Shown here: positions 1 to 8,023 of the stretch, one piece after another
Numbering within the stretch: position 1 is the first letter of the stretch
How the letters are laid out: the number at the start of each line of letters is the position of its first letter
Origin: Chloroflexota bacterium
GTDB lineage: Bacteria; Chloroflexota; Anaerolineae; B4-G1; DUEL01
Reading direction: 5' to 3'
NCBI GenBank assembly: GCA_014874475.1
Contig: JADBJJ010000023.1
Location: 190,001 to 254,000 of the forward strand
DNA: 64,000 nt
The notes under the pieces: generated by a model
What the model saw: the letters and a program-made list of their open reading frames with translations, nothing else
The model's database searches: none
What the model was told of the DNA's origin: nothing
Translations under genes and position numbers: made by a program

Positions 1-149
<149 letters not shown>

Positions 150-252
150 ACAAACGGACTACGGTCCGAGGACCGTTCAGGTTTGATGTGGGCCCCGTTC
201 AGCGTTCCCTTACCTGCCACTCTTCAACTGTTAAGGTCCTAAACGTATTGGT

Positions 253-281
253 AGTATACCACAATCTCTAAACTTTGTCAA
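253..281 (-). promoter_or_regulatory. rRNA operon promoter P2 (proximal)
   Basis: On the minus strand a perfect -35 TTGACA (276-281) and a -10 TATACT (253-258) are separated by 17 nt. About 100 nt of leader separate it from the 16S start. Confidence 0.85.
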
Positions 282-348
282 GACCCGCAGGCCCTTTTCA
301 GCAACTTCTCCCATCAGGGCGAAACTCTCAGGCCTTGCTGGGACTCAT

Positions 349-376
349 ATTATACTCAAGTCCTTTTTTTTGTCAA
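349..376 (-). promoter_or_regulatory. rRNA operon promoter P1 (distal)
   Basis: On the minus strand TTGACA (371-376) and TATAAT (349-354) are both perfect consensus, with a 16-nt spacer. This gives the tandem P1/P2 arrangement typical of rRNA operons. The insertion sequence begins only 70 bp upstream. Confidence 0.85.
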
Positions 377-411
377 GAGGGCGCATTATCATTATGACTT
401 GACGCGGCATC

Positions 412-439
412 TTGCATGAAACGACAACTGGGGTATAAT
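412..439 (+). promoter_or_regulatory. Rightward promoter now cut off by the insertion sequence
   Basis: Plus-strand TTGCAT (412-417), 16-nt spacer and a perfect TATAAT (434-439). It points into the insertion sequence that starts at 446. If the element and one target copy are removed, the -10 lies about 32 nt before the ATG at 2471 and about 107 nt before the preferred ATG at 2546 of the histidine kinase, so this probably was that gene's promoter. Confidence 0.55.
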
Positions 440-441
440 AT

Positions 442-445
442 CTAA
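442..445. repeat. Target-site duplication, left copy (CTAA)
   Basis: CTAA directly abuts the left inverted repeat and is repeated at 2448-2451 next to the right inverted repeat. A 4-bp duplication is usual for IS1380-like and some IS4-superfamily elements. Confidence 0.75.
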
Positions 446-2331
446 CCTAACGGTTGTGCAATCAGATGCAATTCGTTGGAAAATGGCCTCAGAATGGCAA
501 GATTTACCTTCAAAAAGTGCCAATTGTCTGATAAGACACTGTGTTTTGAAATCTTGGATGAGCCCCAAAACGCGTAGTCTTTGAAAGTGTGATCGGTATG
601 GGAATGGTTACTGCTTCGCAATCGGATCATCTTGCCGGCGAATACACTCTGCTCGCTGAACGTTAACAACTTACCTCGTGAATCCTGAACGACCTGGGCT
701 GAGACTTGTGTCCCTACTCGCACCTGACGTTTAACGCCCATCCTGCTCACATCCAGACTCTCGGCGACCGGTTCAGCCTGCCTGGACAACCAGGCTGTGG
801 CCCAACGGATAAAGTTGGCCGCGAAAAGAACCATCCGCTCCTGCAAGTAGATCGCCAGCTCAGAACGCACCTTGATGCGATGCAGGTAGAAGACCCCTTT
901 GCCCTCCTTGATGCCCGCCTCAATGGTCTGCCAGCCGTTGTAGTGCCCGAACCAGGCGGTCAGGTTTTCGCCGACCGGGTCATCGCCGAAATGCAGCAAA
1001 CCGCTGTATTTGAGTTTGTCCCCCGTGTGGAAGCGTTCCAGGCCGACGTCCAGGGGATAGGGACAGCGCCGAAGCTCCAGACCAGACCAAGCCATCATCT
1101 CGGCATTGGCCCCAACGCGCTCCCAAGACGCCCCTGTGCCGGCTTTGTCCTTGAGAAAGGTCACCAGGCGATGGTTGTGCGCCTTGGTGTAGACCTCGTA
1201 CCCCATCTCAATTAACAGGGCGATGTTGTCATAGGTGCCAAAACCGGCATCCAGGCGGAACTCGGCTTCTATCGGGGAAGGATTCGTCTCATTCTCCTGC
1301 TCAAAGCGGGCCAGGCGCTCCTGCAGCCTCTTCAATTCCTCTTCTTGGGCGGCTCTTTGTGCCTGGGTCTTGCCCAGGCGCTGCTCTGCGGCCTGCAGAG
1401 CTTTCTCCCGGCTGCGACAGCGACGTTCTGCTGCCTCCAGACGCTTTCGCGCCTGGGCCAGACGACCGGTTGGCCGTTCTTCCCGTTGACGCAGCCGCTC
1501 CTTCTCGGCGGCCAAAATCGCCTGCCGTTCCAGGAGCTGTTGTTGGGCCTCTGCCAAACGGCAGCGCGCTTTCTGCACCTCCTGCTCTTGCGACACCAGC
1601 CGCCGTTGCGTGGTTTCTATCTGGTGCTCAAAGGCCTCAATCCGCTGACGCAACAGCTCGGTGCGCCGTCGGGGACGCAAGCCGGTACGAGCTTCGGCGG
1701 CGAGCACCAACGCCTCGGCCTGTGTGCTGGAGACCGTGTCACCGGGATGATGCTCTACCCAGAGCCATAGCCGTCCGTAGGTTGGACTCTCCATGCTCAC
1801 CACCGCAGCCTGATACCCCAGCCGGATCTCACCGCCCATATGCCCGAAGGCAGCGTCAGGATACGTTCGGCTGCTGTTTGAGACGGGCAGCCCGGTCAGG
1901 TCGCCGTCGTAGCACAAGCGCTGCTTCTGTGAACGGAGAATCTCCCGTTCCGCTTGAATCAACGGCTGCTCGACCTGCTCCAACGCTTGAGATAGGGCGC
2001 GTGCTTCATCCCAACTCAGCGAACTCAAGGTGCGGCTCACACCGGAATAGTCCGCCCAGGCCGACTGTCCCCACGCCTCGGCCACTGCCTGGTCTTGATC
2101 GAGCGGGTGCGCCGATCGGCTGATGTCCTGCAAATGCTCCAGCCCGGCCAAGATGGCCACGAGAAACTCCAGCACCTTCGTCTGTGGCTTGTGCGTATAC
2201 TGCTTCTGGTGCAAAGGGACAGCCTGTAGCGCCTGGATCAGGCCGATGTGTTCTGCAAACCAGCCCCAAGCGACCAGCAATGCGTGCTGGGTGTTCTGAA
2301 CCTTTCCTTCATCATTGTCACTCATTGCCAT
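442..2331 (-). CDS. DDE transposase with internal coiled coil
   Basis: A 629-residue transposase that would cut and join the ends of the surrounding element. The first catalytic Asp lies in YDGDLTG (residues 141-147) and the second in RLDAGFGTYDN near residue 360. The C-terminal part has YNGWQTIEAGIKEGK, which fits the IS4-superfamily signature Y-x2-R-x3-E-x6-K except that Arg is replaced by Trp. Between the first two catalytic motifs lies a long, highly charged Gln/Glu/Arg-rich coiled coil (about residues 220-350) that makes the protein longer than typical family members. The last sense codon straddles the element end, and the TAG stop (442-444) is supplied entirely by the duplicated target. 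Whether the Trp variant is active is unknown. Confidence 0.85.
   Translation of the reverse strand: MAMSDNDEGKVQNTQHALLVAWGWFAEHIGLIQALQAVPLHQKQYTHKPQTKVLEFLVAILAGLEHLQDISRSAHPLDQDQAVAEAWGQSAWADYSGVSRTLSSLSWDEARALSQALEQVEQPLIQAEREILRSQKQRLCYDGDLTGLPVSNSSRTYPDAAFGHMGGEIRLGYQAAVVSMESPTYGRLWLWVEHHPGDTVSSTQAEALVLAAEARTGLRPRRRTELLRQRIEAFEHQIETTQRRLVSQEQEVQKARCRLAEAQQQLLERQAILAAEKERLRQREERPTGRLAQARKRLEAAERRCRSREKALQAAEQRLGKTQAQRAAQEEELKRLQERLARFEQENETNPSPIEAEFRLDAGFGTYDNIALLIEMGYEVYTKAHNHRLVTFLKDKAGTGASWERVGANAEMMAWSGLELRRCPYPLDVGLERFHTGDKLKYSGLLHFGDDPVGENLTAWFGHYNGWQTIEAGIKEGKGVFYLHRIKVRSELAIYLQERMVLFAANFIRWATAWLSRQAEPVAESLDVSRMGVKRQVRVGTQVSAQVVQDSRGKLLTFSEQSVFAGKMIRLRSSNHSHTDHTFKDYAFWGSSKISKHSVLSDNWHFLKVNLAILRPFSNELHLIAQPLG
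446..466. repeat. Left terminal inverted repeat
   Basis: Starts CCTAACGGTTGTGCAA. It matches the reverse complement of 2427-2447 at 18 of 21 positions; the differences are GG/TT at positions 7-8 and T/C at position 17. Confidence 0.85.
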
Positions 2332-2426
2332 TCCTCTTGTCCTGGAATGGCATCAAGTTTACAACGATTGGATTCACTTGGTAAGGTGCGAAATTGTCAT
2401 TTCAGGCCGTTTTTCACGATTCGGCC

Positions 2427-2447
2427 TCTGGTTGCACAAAAGTTAGG
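2427..2447. repeat. Right terminal inverted repeat
   Basis: Ends in GTTAGG; its reverse complement begins CCTAACTTTTGTGCAA and pairs with the left end at 446-466. Confidence 0.85.
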
Positions 2448-2451
2448 CTAA
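2448..2451. repeat. Target-site duplication, right copy (CTAA)
   Basis: Second copy of the 4-bp target, immediately outside the right inverted repeat. Confidence 0.75.
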
Positions 2452-2545
2452 GTCTCATAGATCGGCCACAATGTCTTGGATAAGGGGGCGGGGGCCTGTC
2501 CATCGGGCTGACACCAAAGCACAAGGCCCTGTGGGCAGGAGAGGA

Positions 2546-4837
2546 ATGGCCGAAAAAATCCGTTATCCACGTCTCTTTCGGGCTTTTTCCTGGACGTTAC
2601 TAGCCGTCGGATTGGCCTCGTTGCTGGCATTCACCCGAGCAACCCCTCTGGAGAATTGGCTGCCCCTTGCGGCTTTCATCCCCCTGGTTCTGATCGCCGA
2701 CCGCTTCGCAATCCGGATGCCGGGGGATATCTACCTCTCTCTGGAAACCACGTTCCATCTGGCCTGTGCGCTGATTTTTGGTCCGGTGGCGGCGGCATGG
2801 GTGGCAGGGGTCAGCGCCTTTCTCAGCGAACTCGCTCTCTTCCGCCGGTCACCAGACTTCGCGGCCCGCACCACCGGGATGTACATCGTGATGTGGCTGG
2901 TCGGCGGAGTGGTGTACAATGCGATAGGGGGAGCAGTACCCCTCACCCGGCTGGGAGGGCCTGAATTGGGGTACGCCCTGGTTCTCTTCCTGGTCATCAC
3001 CGCCGTCAATTACGGGATTATGGCAGTAGACAGTGTGCTGCGCAGTACTTCCTTCTCCACATATGCGCTTCAGACCGCCCCGCGCGCCGTGATGTTCAAG
3101 ACAGCCTTCGCCCCATTTGGAATTGCCGGAGCCGCTACCTACACCGCCCTTGGTCCGATCGGTGGCATCCTGCTCGCCATCGGGTTCCTGACGGCAACTG
3201 CAACCGTTTGGAGGCTCCAACAGGTTTCCGAACAACTGCAACAACAGGTAACAACCCTAAACCTGATTAATGAAATTGGGCAGACCATCAGTTCCTCACT
3301 GGAACTGGAGCCCCTGCTCAATTTGATCTACGCGGGAACCAGCCGGTTAATGGACACATCCAACTTCTGGATCGCCCTCTACGACCCGGAGCAGAACGAA
3401 TTGTGCTATGAGATCATCTACGATGAAGGGCAGCGATACCCGCCGGAACGGCTCCCGTATGACCCCACCCGCTTCCTGGCGGCATACACCATAGACAGCC
3501 ACCGTCCCCTGTTCCTCTCTACGTTGGAAGAGGTCCAAAAGGTCCCCATCTATCTGGAGACTACGGGGTCCGGACGGTCTCCGGAATCACTGATAGCCGT
3601 ACCTATTCTTTCCCGAGGGCGCGCGATCGGCGCTATCTCGGTACAGAGTTATGAACCCCACGCCTTTCGCCAGGAGGACCTGGAAATTTTGATGATGATT
3701 GCCACTCAGGCTGGCGTCGCGCTGGAAAATGCCCATCTGTTCCGGGAAGTGGAGGCCAGTCAGCAATATTTGCGGGCAATCCTGGATAGCGTGGACTACG
3801 CCGTTGTAGTGACCGACCTGAACGGACAAGTGCGACTGGCCAATCAGGCCACCGAGAGAATCTTCGGTATTCGGGAGCGGGACATCATCCATCAACCTCT
3901 CGCGGAAGTCATCCGTCATCAAAGCCTGATGGAGATCGCCGGTCGGATCGCACAGGGTTTGGTGACCGGTTATGAGAGCACCCAGGTGACCCTGAGTGAC
4001 GACCGGATTATGGCCACCCATGTCGCCCCGGTCTCCGCCTCTCAGGGAGAACGGGTCGGATATGTTCTGGCTATGGCCGACGTCACCCCTCTGCATCGCC
4101 TGAGCCAGTTGAAATCCCAGATCATCCAACTCGCTTCCCATGACTTGCGCAACCCCTTGCAACTGGCCAGCGGATTCTTCCACATCCTCCTGGAAGAGAT
4201 GCCCCCACGGACGGAGATGCAGGCCGATCTGGCCCGTCGGGTGACCTATCACCTGGAAGCGATGGAGCGACTCATTGACGAGTTGCTGGAACCGGAATGG
4301 GTTGAGGTCTCCGGCGAAGGCCCTGAAGAACTTCTCAATATGGGACAACTGGTTCAACAAGCCACAGGAGAGTACCGCTGGCAGGCGGAGATGAAAGGTT
4401 TGCGGTTATGGACCGAGGTCATCGGAGAGATCCCTCCGGTCCGGGGCAACCCTCGGACGCTCCTGCGGGCAATCGGCAATCTCCTGGATAACGCGATCAA
4501 GTACACTCCTTCAGGGGGGACAATTAACCTCCGTCTCTGGGCAGAGAAGGGGGAAGTGATCCTCACCGTACGGGACACCGGAGTGGGCATTCCCCCGGAA
4601 GATCTCCCCCACATCTTTGAGCACTTCTATCGCGCCTGTCAGTCCGGGACAGAGCATATCTCTGGAACAGGCTTGGGCCTGAGCCTCGTGCAGAGCATCG
4701 TTCGGGAACACCGTGGACGAGTCTGGGCGGAGAGCGAAGGAATACCCGGAAAGGGCTCGCTCTTCGGCATCGCTCTGCCTGCCGTGCCGGAAGAACCTCC
4801 GGCTGACTTGCCAGATCAGCAGAATATGGTACAATAA
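2546..4837 (+). CDS. Membrane sensor histidine kinase (TM-GAF-PAS-HisKA-HATPase)
   Basis: Autophosphorylating two-component sensor. Residues ~10-235 are a multi-helix membrane domain. A GAF-like domain (~250-400) and a PAS domain (~410-525) follow. The phosphoacceptor His is in SHDLRNPL (~531). The ATP-binding domain shows an N box (GNLLDNAIKYTPSGG, ~643), G1 (DTGVGIPPEDL) and G2 (GTGLGLS). An in-frame ATG exists at 2471, but the ATG at 2546 is preferred because AGGAG sits at 2537-2541 and the hydrophobic domain begins soon after. No response regulator is adjacent. The gene lies just downstream of the insertion sequence, which appears to have separated it from its promoter at 412-439. The input signal cannot be deduced. 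Confidence 0.9.
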   Translation: MAEKIRYPRLFRAFSWTLLAVGLASLLAFTRATPLENWLPLAAFIPLVLIADRFAIRMPGDIYLSLETTFHLACALIFGPVAAAWVAGVSAFLSELALFRRSPDFAARTTGMYIVMWLVGGVVYNAIGGAVPLTRLGGPELGYALVLFLVITAVNYGIMAVDSVLRSTSFSTYALQTAPRAVMFKTAFAPFGIAGAATYTALGPIGGILLAIGFLTATATVWRLQQVSEQLQQQVTTLNLINEIGQTISSSLELEPLLNLIYAGTSRLMDTSNFWIALYDPEQNELCYEIIYDEGQRYPPERLPYDPTRFLAAYTIDSHRPLFLSTLEEVQKVPIYLETTGSGRSPESLIAVPILSRGRAIGAISVQSYEPHAFRQEDLEILMMIATQAGVALENAHLFREVEASQQYLRAILDSVDYAVVVTDLNGQVRLANQATERIFGIRERDIIHQPLAEVIRHQSLMEIAGRIAQGLVTGYESTQVTLSDDRIMATHVAPVSASQGERVGYVLAMADVTPLHRLSQLKSQIIQLASHDLRNPLQLASGFFHILLEEMPPRTEMQADLARRVTYHLEAMERLIDELLEPEWVEVSGEGPEELLNMGQLVQQATGEYRWQAEMKGLRLWTEVIGEIPPVRGNPRTLLRAIGNLLDNAIKYTPSGGTINLRLWAEKGEVILTVRDTGVGIPPEDLPHIFEHFYRACQSGTEHISGTGLGLSLVQSIVREHRGRVWAESEGIPGKGSLFGIALPAVPEEPPADLPDQQNMVQ

Positions 4838-4845
4838 CCCCGCTC

Positions 4846-4916
4846 TGGGGGCTCGTCTAAGGGTAGGACAGCAGACTCTGGATCTGCGTATGGGGGTTCG
4901 AATCCTCCGCCCCCAG
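4846..4916 (+). tRNA. tRNA-Gln (CTG)
   Basis: Acceptor TGGGGGC pairs with GCCCCCA (4909-4915); discriminator G4916. Anticodon stem GCAGA/TCTGC encloses the loop CTCTGGA, giving anticodon CTG. The T arm contains GGTTCGAATCC. CCA is not encoded. It starts only 9 nt after the histidine-kinase stop. Confidence 0.93.
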
Positions 4917-4966
4917 CCTGTATGGGCAGGGACGTGCAGAACTTGCGCCTTTACCGGAGAAGCGTC

Positions 4967-5002
4967 GGGCCGCCTCACTGGTTTGAGGCGGCCCTTTCGT
5001 TT
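4967..5002 (+). terminator. Rho-independent terminator after tRNA-Gln
   Basis: Perfect 11-bp stem GGGCCGCCTCA/TGAGGCGGCCC with a 6-nt loop, followed by TTTCGTTT. Confidence 0.85.
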
Positions 5003-5039
5003 CCGACGAACAGAACGTCCCACCCTCAGCGCCCGTCAG

Positions 5040-5068
5040 TTGCGCGTTCGGGCGAAGGACAGTATCAT
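5040..5068 (+). promoter_or_regulatory. galE promoter
   Basis: TTGCGC (5040-5045), 17-nt spacer, TATCAT (5063-5068), about 32 nt upstream of the galE start. Confidence 0.55.
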
Positions 5069-5100
5069 CACATTGAATTCAGGCCAACCGGGAGGGAACG

Positions 5101-6084
5101 ATGAACATTCTGGTTACAGGAGGCGCCGGTTACATCGGCAGCATCGTCGTGGAAGAACTGATCCGCCGGGGGTATTCTGTCATTGTCCTGGATAACCTCT
5201 ATACCGGCCATCGGGCCGCTGTCCACCCCCAGGCTACCTTCGTCTACGGGGACCTGGCCGACCGGCGGGCCGTCCACACCGTCTTTGAGACATATCCCAT
5301 AGATGCGGTCATGCATTTCGCCTCGTACACGCTGGTCGCCGAGTCGATGGAGTTGCCGTTCAAGTATCTGGGGGAGAACGTCACCAACGGGTTAAACCTG
5401 CTGCAGGAGGCCGTCGCCCACGGCGTGCGTCGCTTCATCCTCTCCTCCACAGCCAACCTTTTTGACCAGCCGCGACGGATCCCGATAGATGAGGAAGAAG
5501 AGATCATCCCGGGGAGCCCCTACGGGGAATCCAAGAATCTGCTGGAGCGGATTCTTTCGTGGCTGGACCGCATCTACGGCTTCCGGTATGCGGCGCTCCG
5601 CTACTTCAATGCGGCCGGGGCATCCCCCTCCGGCGAGCGGGGAGAGGATCATGACCCCGAGACTCACCTGATCCCGCTGGTCCTCCGAGTGGCGTTGGGC
5701 CTGCAGGACAAGGTCACTATCTTTGGAGATGACTATCCAACCCGCGATGGGACCTGCGTGCGGGATTACATCCACGTCACCGACCTGGCACAGGCGCACA
5801 TCCTGGCGCTGGAAGCGCTGGAGCGGGGAAGCCGGACCTACAACCTGGGAAACGGACAGGGGTTCACAGTCAAAGAGGTGATAGAGACCTGTCGAGAAGT
5901 TACCGGCCATCCTATCCCGGCAGTGGTGGGCCCCCGGCGCCCCGGCGACCCGGCGGTCCTGGTCGCCAGCAGTGAGAAAATTCGTCGCGAGTTAGGGTGG
6001 AAGCCCCAGTACCCGGACCTGCGGACAATTGTGGAACACGCCTGGAACTGGCACCGCACCCATCCGCACGGGTATGAGGACTGA
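5101..6084 (+). CDS. galE: UDP-glucose 4-epimerase
   Basis: NAD-dependent epimerase of the extended SDR family that interconverts UDP-glucose and UDP-galactose for sugar catabolism and polysaccharide precursors. The N-terminal Rossmann motif is TGGAGYIGS. The catalytic Ser/Thr is in LSSTANLF and the Tyr/Lys pair in SPYGESK. FNAAGA and [12 protein letters not shown] are typical GalE signatures. At 327 residues it has normal length. A ribosome site, GGGAGGG, precedes the ATG. It stands alone between its own promoter and a short terminator. A related UDP-sugar epimerase specificity (for example UDP-xylose) cannot be excluded. Confidence 0.9.
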   Translation: MNILVTGGAGYIGSIVVEELIRRGYSVIVLDNLYTGHRAAVHPQATFVYGDLADRRAVHTVFETYPIDAVMHFASYTLVAESMELPFKYLGENVTNGLNLLQEAVAHGVRRFILSSTANLFDQPRRIPIDEEEEIIPGSPYGESKNLLERILSWLDRIYGFRYAALRYFNAAGASPSGERGEDHDPETHLIPLVLRVALGLQDKVTIFGDDYPTRDGTCVRDYIHVTDLAQAHILALEALERGSRTYNLGNGQGFTVKEVIETCREVTGHPIPAVVGPRRPGDPAVLVASSEKIRRELGWKPQYPDLRTIVEHAWNWHRTHPHGYED

Positions 6085-6156
6085 GAAAATCCCCCAAAAG
6101 CCACAAAGGCTAATCCCTGAGTTCTCTATGTGCCCTTGTGTCCTTTGTGATGACAG

Positions 6157-6174
6157 GGCGCGTTCGCGCCTTTA
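6157..6174 (+). terminator. Small terminator-like hairpin after galE
   Basis: GGCGC/GCGCC stem with a GTTC loop, then TTTAT. A second, longer inverted repeat, CACAAAGG (6102-6109) with CCTTTGTG (6142-6149), lies just upstream and may act with it. Confidence 0.45.
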
Positions 6175-7206
6175 TGCCGATAGCACCGCCCGCACCGCGC
6201 GCAGCGTCGTCTCTACATCCTCGTCGGTGATCCAGTAGTGAGTGACGGCGCGAAAGCGGCCGTCCTCCCGACCCAGCACCAGCACTCCCAGTTCCCGCAG
6301 CCGGTAGAGGAACTCCTGGGGGGATAGAGAGACCCCTTCGTCCAGCCAGAAATAGAAGATATTGGTGTAGACGGGGCCCACTGCGATGCCGGGAATCTGG
6401 GCCAACCCTTCGGCCAGCCGCTGGGCGCGGGCGTGGTCTTCCGCCAGCCGCCCGGTCATTTGTTCCAGGGCGACAATCCCTGCCGCTGCCAGAATCCCCG
6501 CCTGCCGCATGCCGCCGCCCACCACCTTGCGCGCTCGCCGTGCCTCGTAGATGAAATCGGCGCTTCCGCAGAGGACGGACCCCACGGGCGCGCAGAGCCC
6601 TTTGGAGAGGCAGAACATCACCGAATCCACCTCCCGCACCAGGTCTCGGACGTCACAGCCCAGAGCCGCTGCCGCGTTGAAGATGCGGGCGCCATCCAGA
6701 TGCACCCGCAAGCCATGCTGGCGGGCCAGATTGGCGACGGCGGCAGTGTACTCCGCCGTTAGCGGCGCGCCGTCGCAGAGGTTGTGGGTATTCTCCAGGC
6801 AGACCAGGCGGGTGCGGGGGAAGTGGACATTCTCCGACCGGATGGCCGCCCGGATGTCCTCCAACCGGAGTGTGCCGTCGGGTTGATTAGGCAGGGGACG
6901 GGGGGTGATGCCGCCCAGAGCGGCCATCCCGCCCTGTTCGTAGATGAAGGTGTGGCTGTGGTCGCCCAGGATGACCTCGTCCCCCCGGCCACAGTGGGTC
7001 AGCAGGGCTACCAGGTTGCCCATCGTGCCACTGGCGACGAAGAGCGCCGCCTCTTTCCCCATCCGCTCCGCCGCTATCTCCTCCAGCCGCCGGACGGTGG
7101 GGTCTTCCCCGAAGACGTCGTCCCCCACCTCCGCCCGGTACATGGCCTCCCGCATCGCGGGAGTCGGGTGAGTGACTGTGTCGCTGCGCAGGTCAATGTA
7201 CCGCAT
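6172..7206 (-). CDS. ltaE: Low-specificity L-threonine aldolase
   Basis: PLP fold-type I enzyme cleaving L-threonine or allo-threonine to glycine and acetaldehyde. It begins with the family motif DLRSDTVTHPT. The PLP lysine is in CLSKGLCAPVGS and the Asp that contacts the pyridine ring is in HLDGARIFNA. An upstream in-frame start exists (7245), but 7206 is chosen because GGAGGAGG lies just before it and the protein then starts at the conserved MRYIDLRSDTV. 344 residues is normal. It is transcribed toward galE, and a terminator lies just upstream. Confidence 0.9.
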   Translation of the reverse strand: MRYIDLRSDTVTHPTPAMREAMYRAEVGDDVFGEDPTVRRLEEIAAERMGKEAALFVASGTMGNLVALLTHCGRGDEVILGDHSHTFIYEQGGMAALGGITPRPLPNQPDGTLRLEDIRAAIRSENVHFPRTRLVCLENTHNLCDGAPLTAEYTAAVANLARQHGLRVHLDGARIFNAAAALGCDVRDLVREVDSVMFCLSKGLCAPVGSVLCGSADFIYEARRARKVVGGGMRQAGILAAAGIVALEQMTGRLAEDHARAQRLAEGLAQIPGIAVGPVYTNIFYFWLDEGVSLSPQEFLYRLRELGVLVLGREDGRFRAVTHYWITDEDVETTLRAVRAVLSA

Positions 7207-7227
7207 GCTTCGCCTCCTCCCAATAGC

Positions 7228-7257
7228 AAAAAAGCAGGCCGGCATAACCAGCCTGCT
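7228..7257 (-). terminator. Terminator between tRNA-Phe and ltaE
   Basis: On the minus strand AGCAGGC/GCCTGCT form a 7-bp stem with an 11-nt loop, followed by TTTTT. It ends transcription coming from the tRNA-Phe side just before the ltaE ribosome site. Confidence 0.6.
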
Positions 7258-7330
7258 TCGGGGCCGGATACCCTTCCCCCTTTGGCCTGGAATCCAGAAT
7301 AAGGAGAGCCCGGCGGATCGCGATCTGGCT

Positions 7331-7423
7331 CTACGTGCCTAAAGGCACAAATCGGCGCTCGCGGCGCATTTCCTCTATGGCGCTCCAGGGCGCAATCAAG
7401 AGCCGCTCGTCCGGGCTCCCCAA
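7331..7423 (-). pseudogene. Possible short coding remnant next to tRNA-Phe
   Basis: Directly beyond the 3' end of tRNA-Phe the minus strand has a 28-codon frame after a TTG (7421-7423) with normal-looking composition (APWSAIEEMRRERRFVPLG) and a TAG stop at 7331-7333. There is no clear ribosome site and no family match I recognise. It could be the 3' tail of a gene left by an element that once inserted at the tRNA, or chance. The rest of 7258-7424 shows only small inverted repeats such as GTGCCT/AGGCAC. Confidence 0.2.
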
Positions 7424-7424
7424 G

Positions 7425-7500
7425 GTGCCGAGGGGCGGATTCGGACCGCCGACTCCCTGATTTTCAGTCAGGTGCTCTACCGGGCTGAGCTACCTCGGCA
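7425..7500 (-). tRNA. tRNA-Phe (GAA)
   Basis: On the minus strand TGCCGAG pairs with CTCGGCA, with discriminator C at 7425. The anticodon loop CTGAAAA within the CCTGA/TCAGG stem gives GAA. The D arm and T arm (GGTCCGAATCC) are canonical. CCA is not encoded. Confidence 0.94.
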
Positions 7501-7520
7501 AGTCGTACCGGCCAATTGAG

Positions 7521-7549
7521 ATTTTACCACATCCTCCCCACTTTTGCAA
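7521..7549 (-). promoter_or_regulatory. tRNA-Phe promoter
   Basis: Minus-strand TTGCAA (7544-7549), 17-nt spacer, TAAAAT (7521-7526), about 20 nt before the tRNA 5' end. Confidence 0.6.
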
Positions 7550-7646
7550 GCGCGCGGGGCGCTGGCAGGCCCCCGCTGGCTTTCTATCCAGATGATCCCC
7601 TGCGATGCCTTCCGATGGTCAGCCATTACTTCCCGGTCGGCGACAG

Positions 7647-7751
7647 TCAGGCATCCCTCGGTGGACCTGAACGAGAAGTGGCACAGATGGGCGAATTGGG
7701 CGCTAGACCGATGGCCTGCCGGTAAAGTGCGATGGCCTGTTCGTACTTTCC
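7647..7751 (-). pseudogene. Remnant of a tetratricopeptide-repeat gene
   Basis: One minus-strand frame reads GKYEQAIALYRQAIGLAPNS, a near-consensus TPR helix pair (G-x-Y-x-x-A-x-x-x-Y-x-x-A-x-x-x-x-P). It is closed by a TAA immediately upstream and runs into 13 non-TPR residues and a TGA at 7647-7649. No start codon or ribosome site is present, so it is a fragment of a once longer gene, wedged between divergent tRNA promoters. Nothing else coding is visible in 7550-7770. Confidence 0.4.
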
Positions 7752-7775
7752 TTAAGCGTAACGCGGAGGTAGAAT

Positions 7776-7804
7776 TTGACAAAAAGGCCAGATTGGGGTA
7801 TACT
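7776..7804 (+). promoter_or_regulatory. Upstream promoter of tRNA / rpmG / secE-nusG / L11-L1 cluster
   Basis: Perfect TTGACA (7776-7781), 17-nt spacer, TATACT (7799-7804). Confidence 0.75.
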
Positions 7805-7820
7805 TACCGGCAGTTGGGAC

Positions 7821-7848
7821 TTGACCCTGTTGATGGATGTGGTATAAT
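7821..7848 (+). promoter_or_regulatory. Downstream promoter of the tRNA-Thr cluster
   Basis: TTGACC (7821-7826), 16-nt spacer, perfect TATAAT (7843-7848), 10 nt before tRNA-Thr. Together with 7776-7804 it forms a tandem pair. Confidence 0.75.
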
Positions 7849-7858
7849 TTTTTTAACT

Positions 7859-7931
7859 GCCGACGTAGCTCAATCGGCAGAGCATCCGCCTTGTAAGCGG
7901 AAGTGTGCGGGTTCAAGTCCCGCCGTCGGCT
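7859..7931 (+). tRNA. tRNA-Thr (TGT)
   Basis: GCCGACG pairs with CGTCGGC, discriminator T. Loop CTTGTAA in the TCCGC/GCGGA stem gives anticodon TGT. T arm is GGGTTCAAGTCCC. Confidence 0.95.
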
Positions 7932-7935
7932 TGAT

Positions 7936-8017
7936 GGGTCGGTGGCCCGAGCGGCAAAGGGGGCGGACTGTAAATCCGCTGGCTCAGCCTTCGCAGGTTC
8001 GAGTCCTGCCCGGCCCA
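7936..8017 (+). tRNA. tRNA-Tyr (GTA)
   Basis: GGGTCGG pairs with CCGGCCC (one G-T pair), discriminator A. Loop CTGTAAA in the GCGGA/TCCGC stem gives GTA. The long variable arm (class II, 82 nt) agrees with tyrosine. Confidence 0.94.
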
Positions 8018-8023
8018 CTGCGA

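Larger units (their letters stand above)
446..2447 (-). mobile_element. Complete insertion sequence, IS4/IS1380-like, 2002 bp
   Basis: The element is bounded by imperfect 21-bp terminal inverted repeats (446-466 and 2427-2447; 18 of 21 match; both begin CCTAAC and contain TTGTGCAA). The similarity continues more weakly for another ~20 bp. A 4-bp CTAA target duplication flanks both ends, so both ends are intact and the insertion is probably fairly recent. It holds one transposase gene that nearly fills it. Family assignment rests on the 4-bp duplication, the CC ends and a DDE transposase with a YREK-like signature; an IS-database comparison was not possible. Confidence 0.85.

Noticed and set aside
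1359-2123. Plus-strand frames opposite the transposase
   Set aside because: They mirror the transposase coiled coil and show no homology signal.
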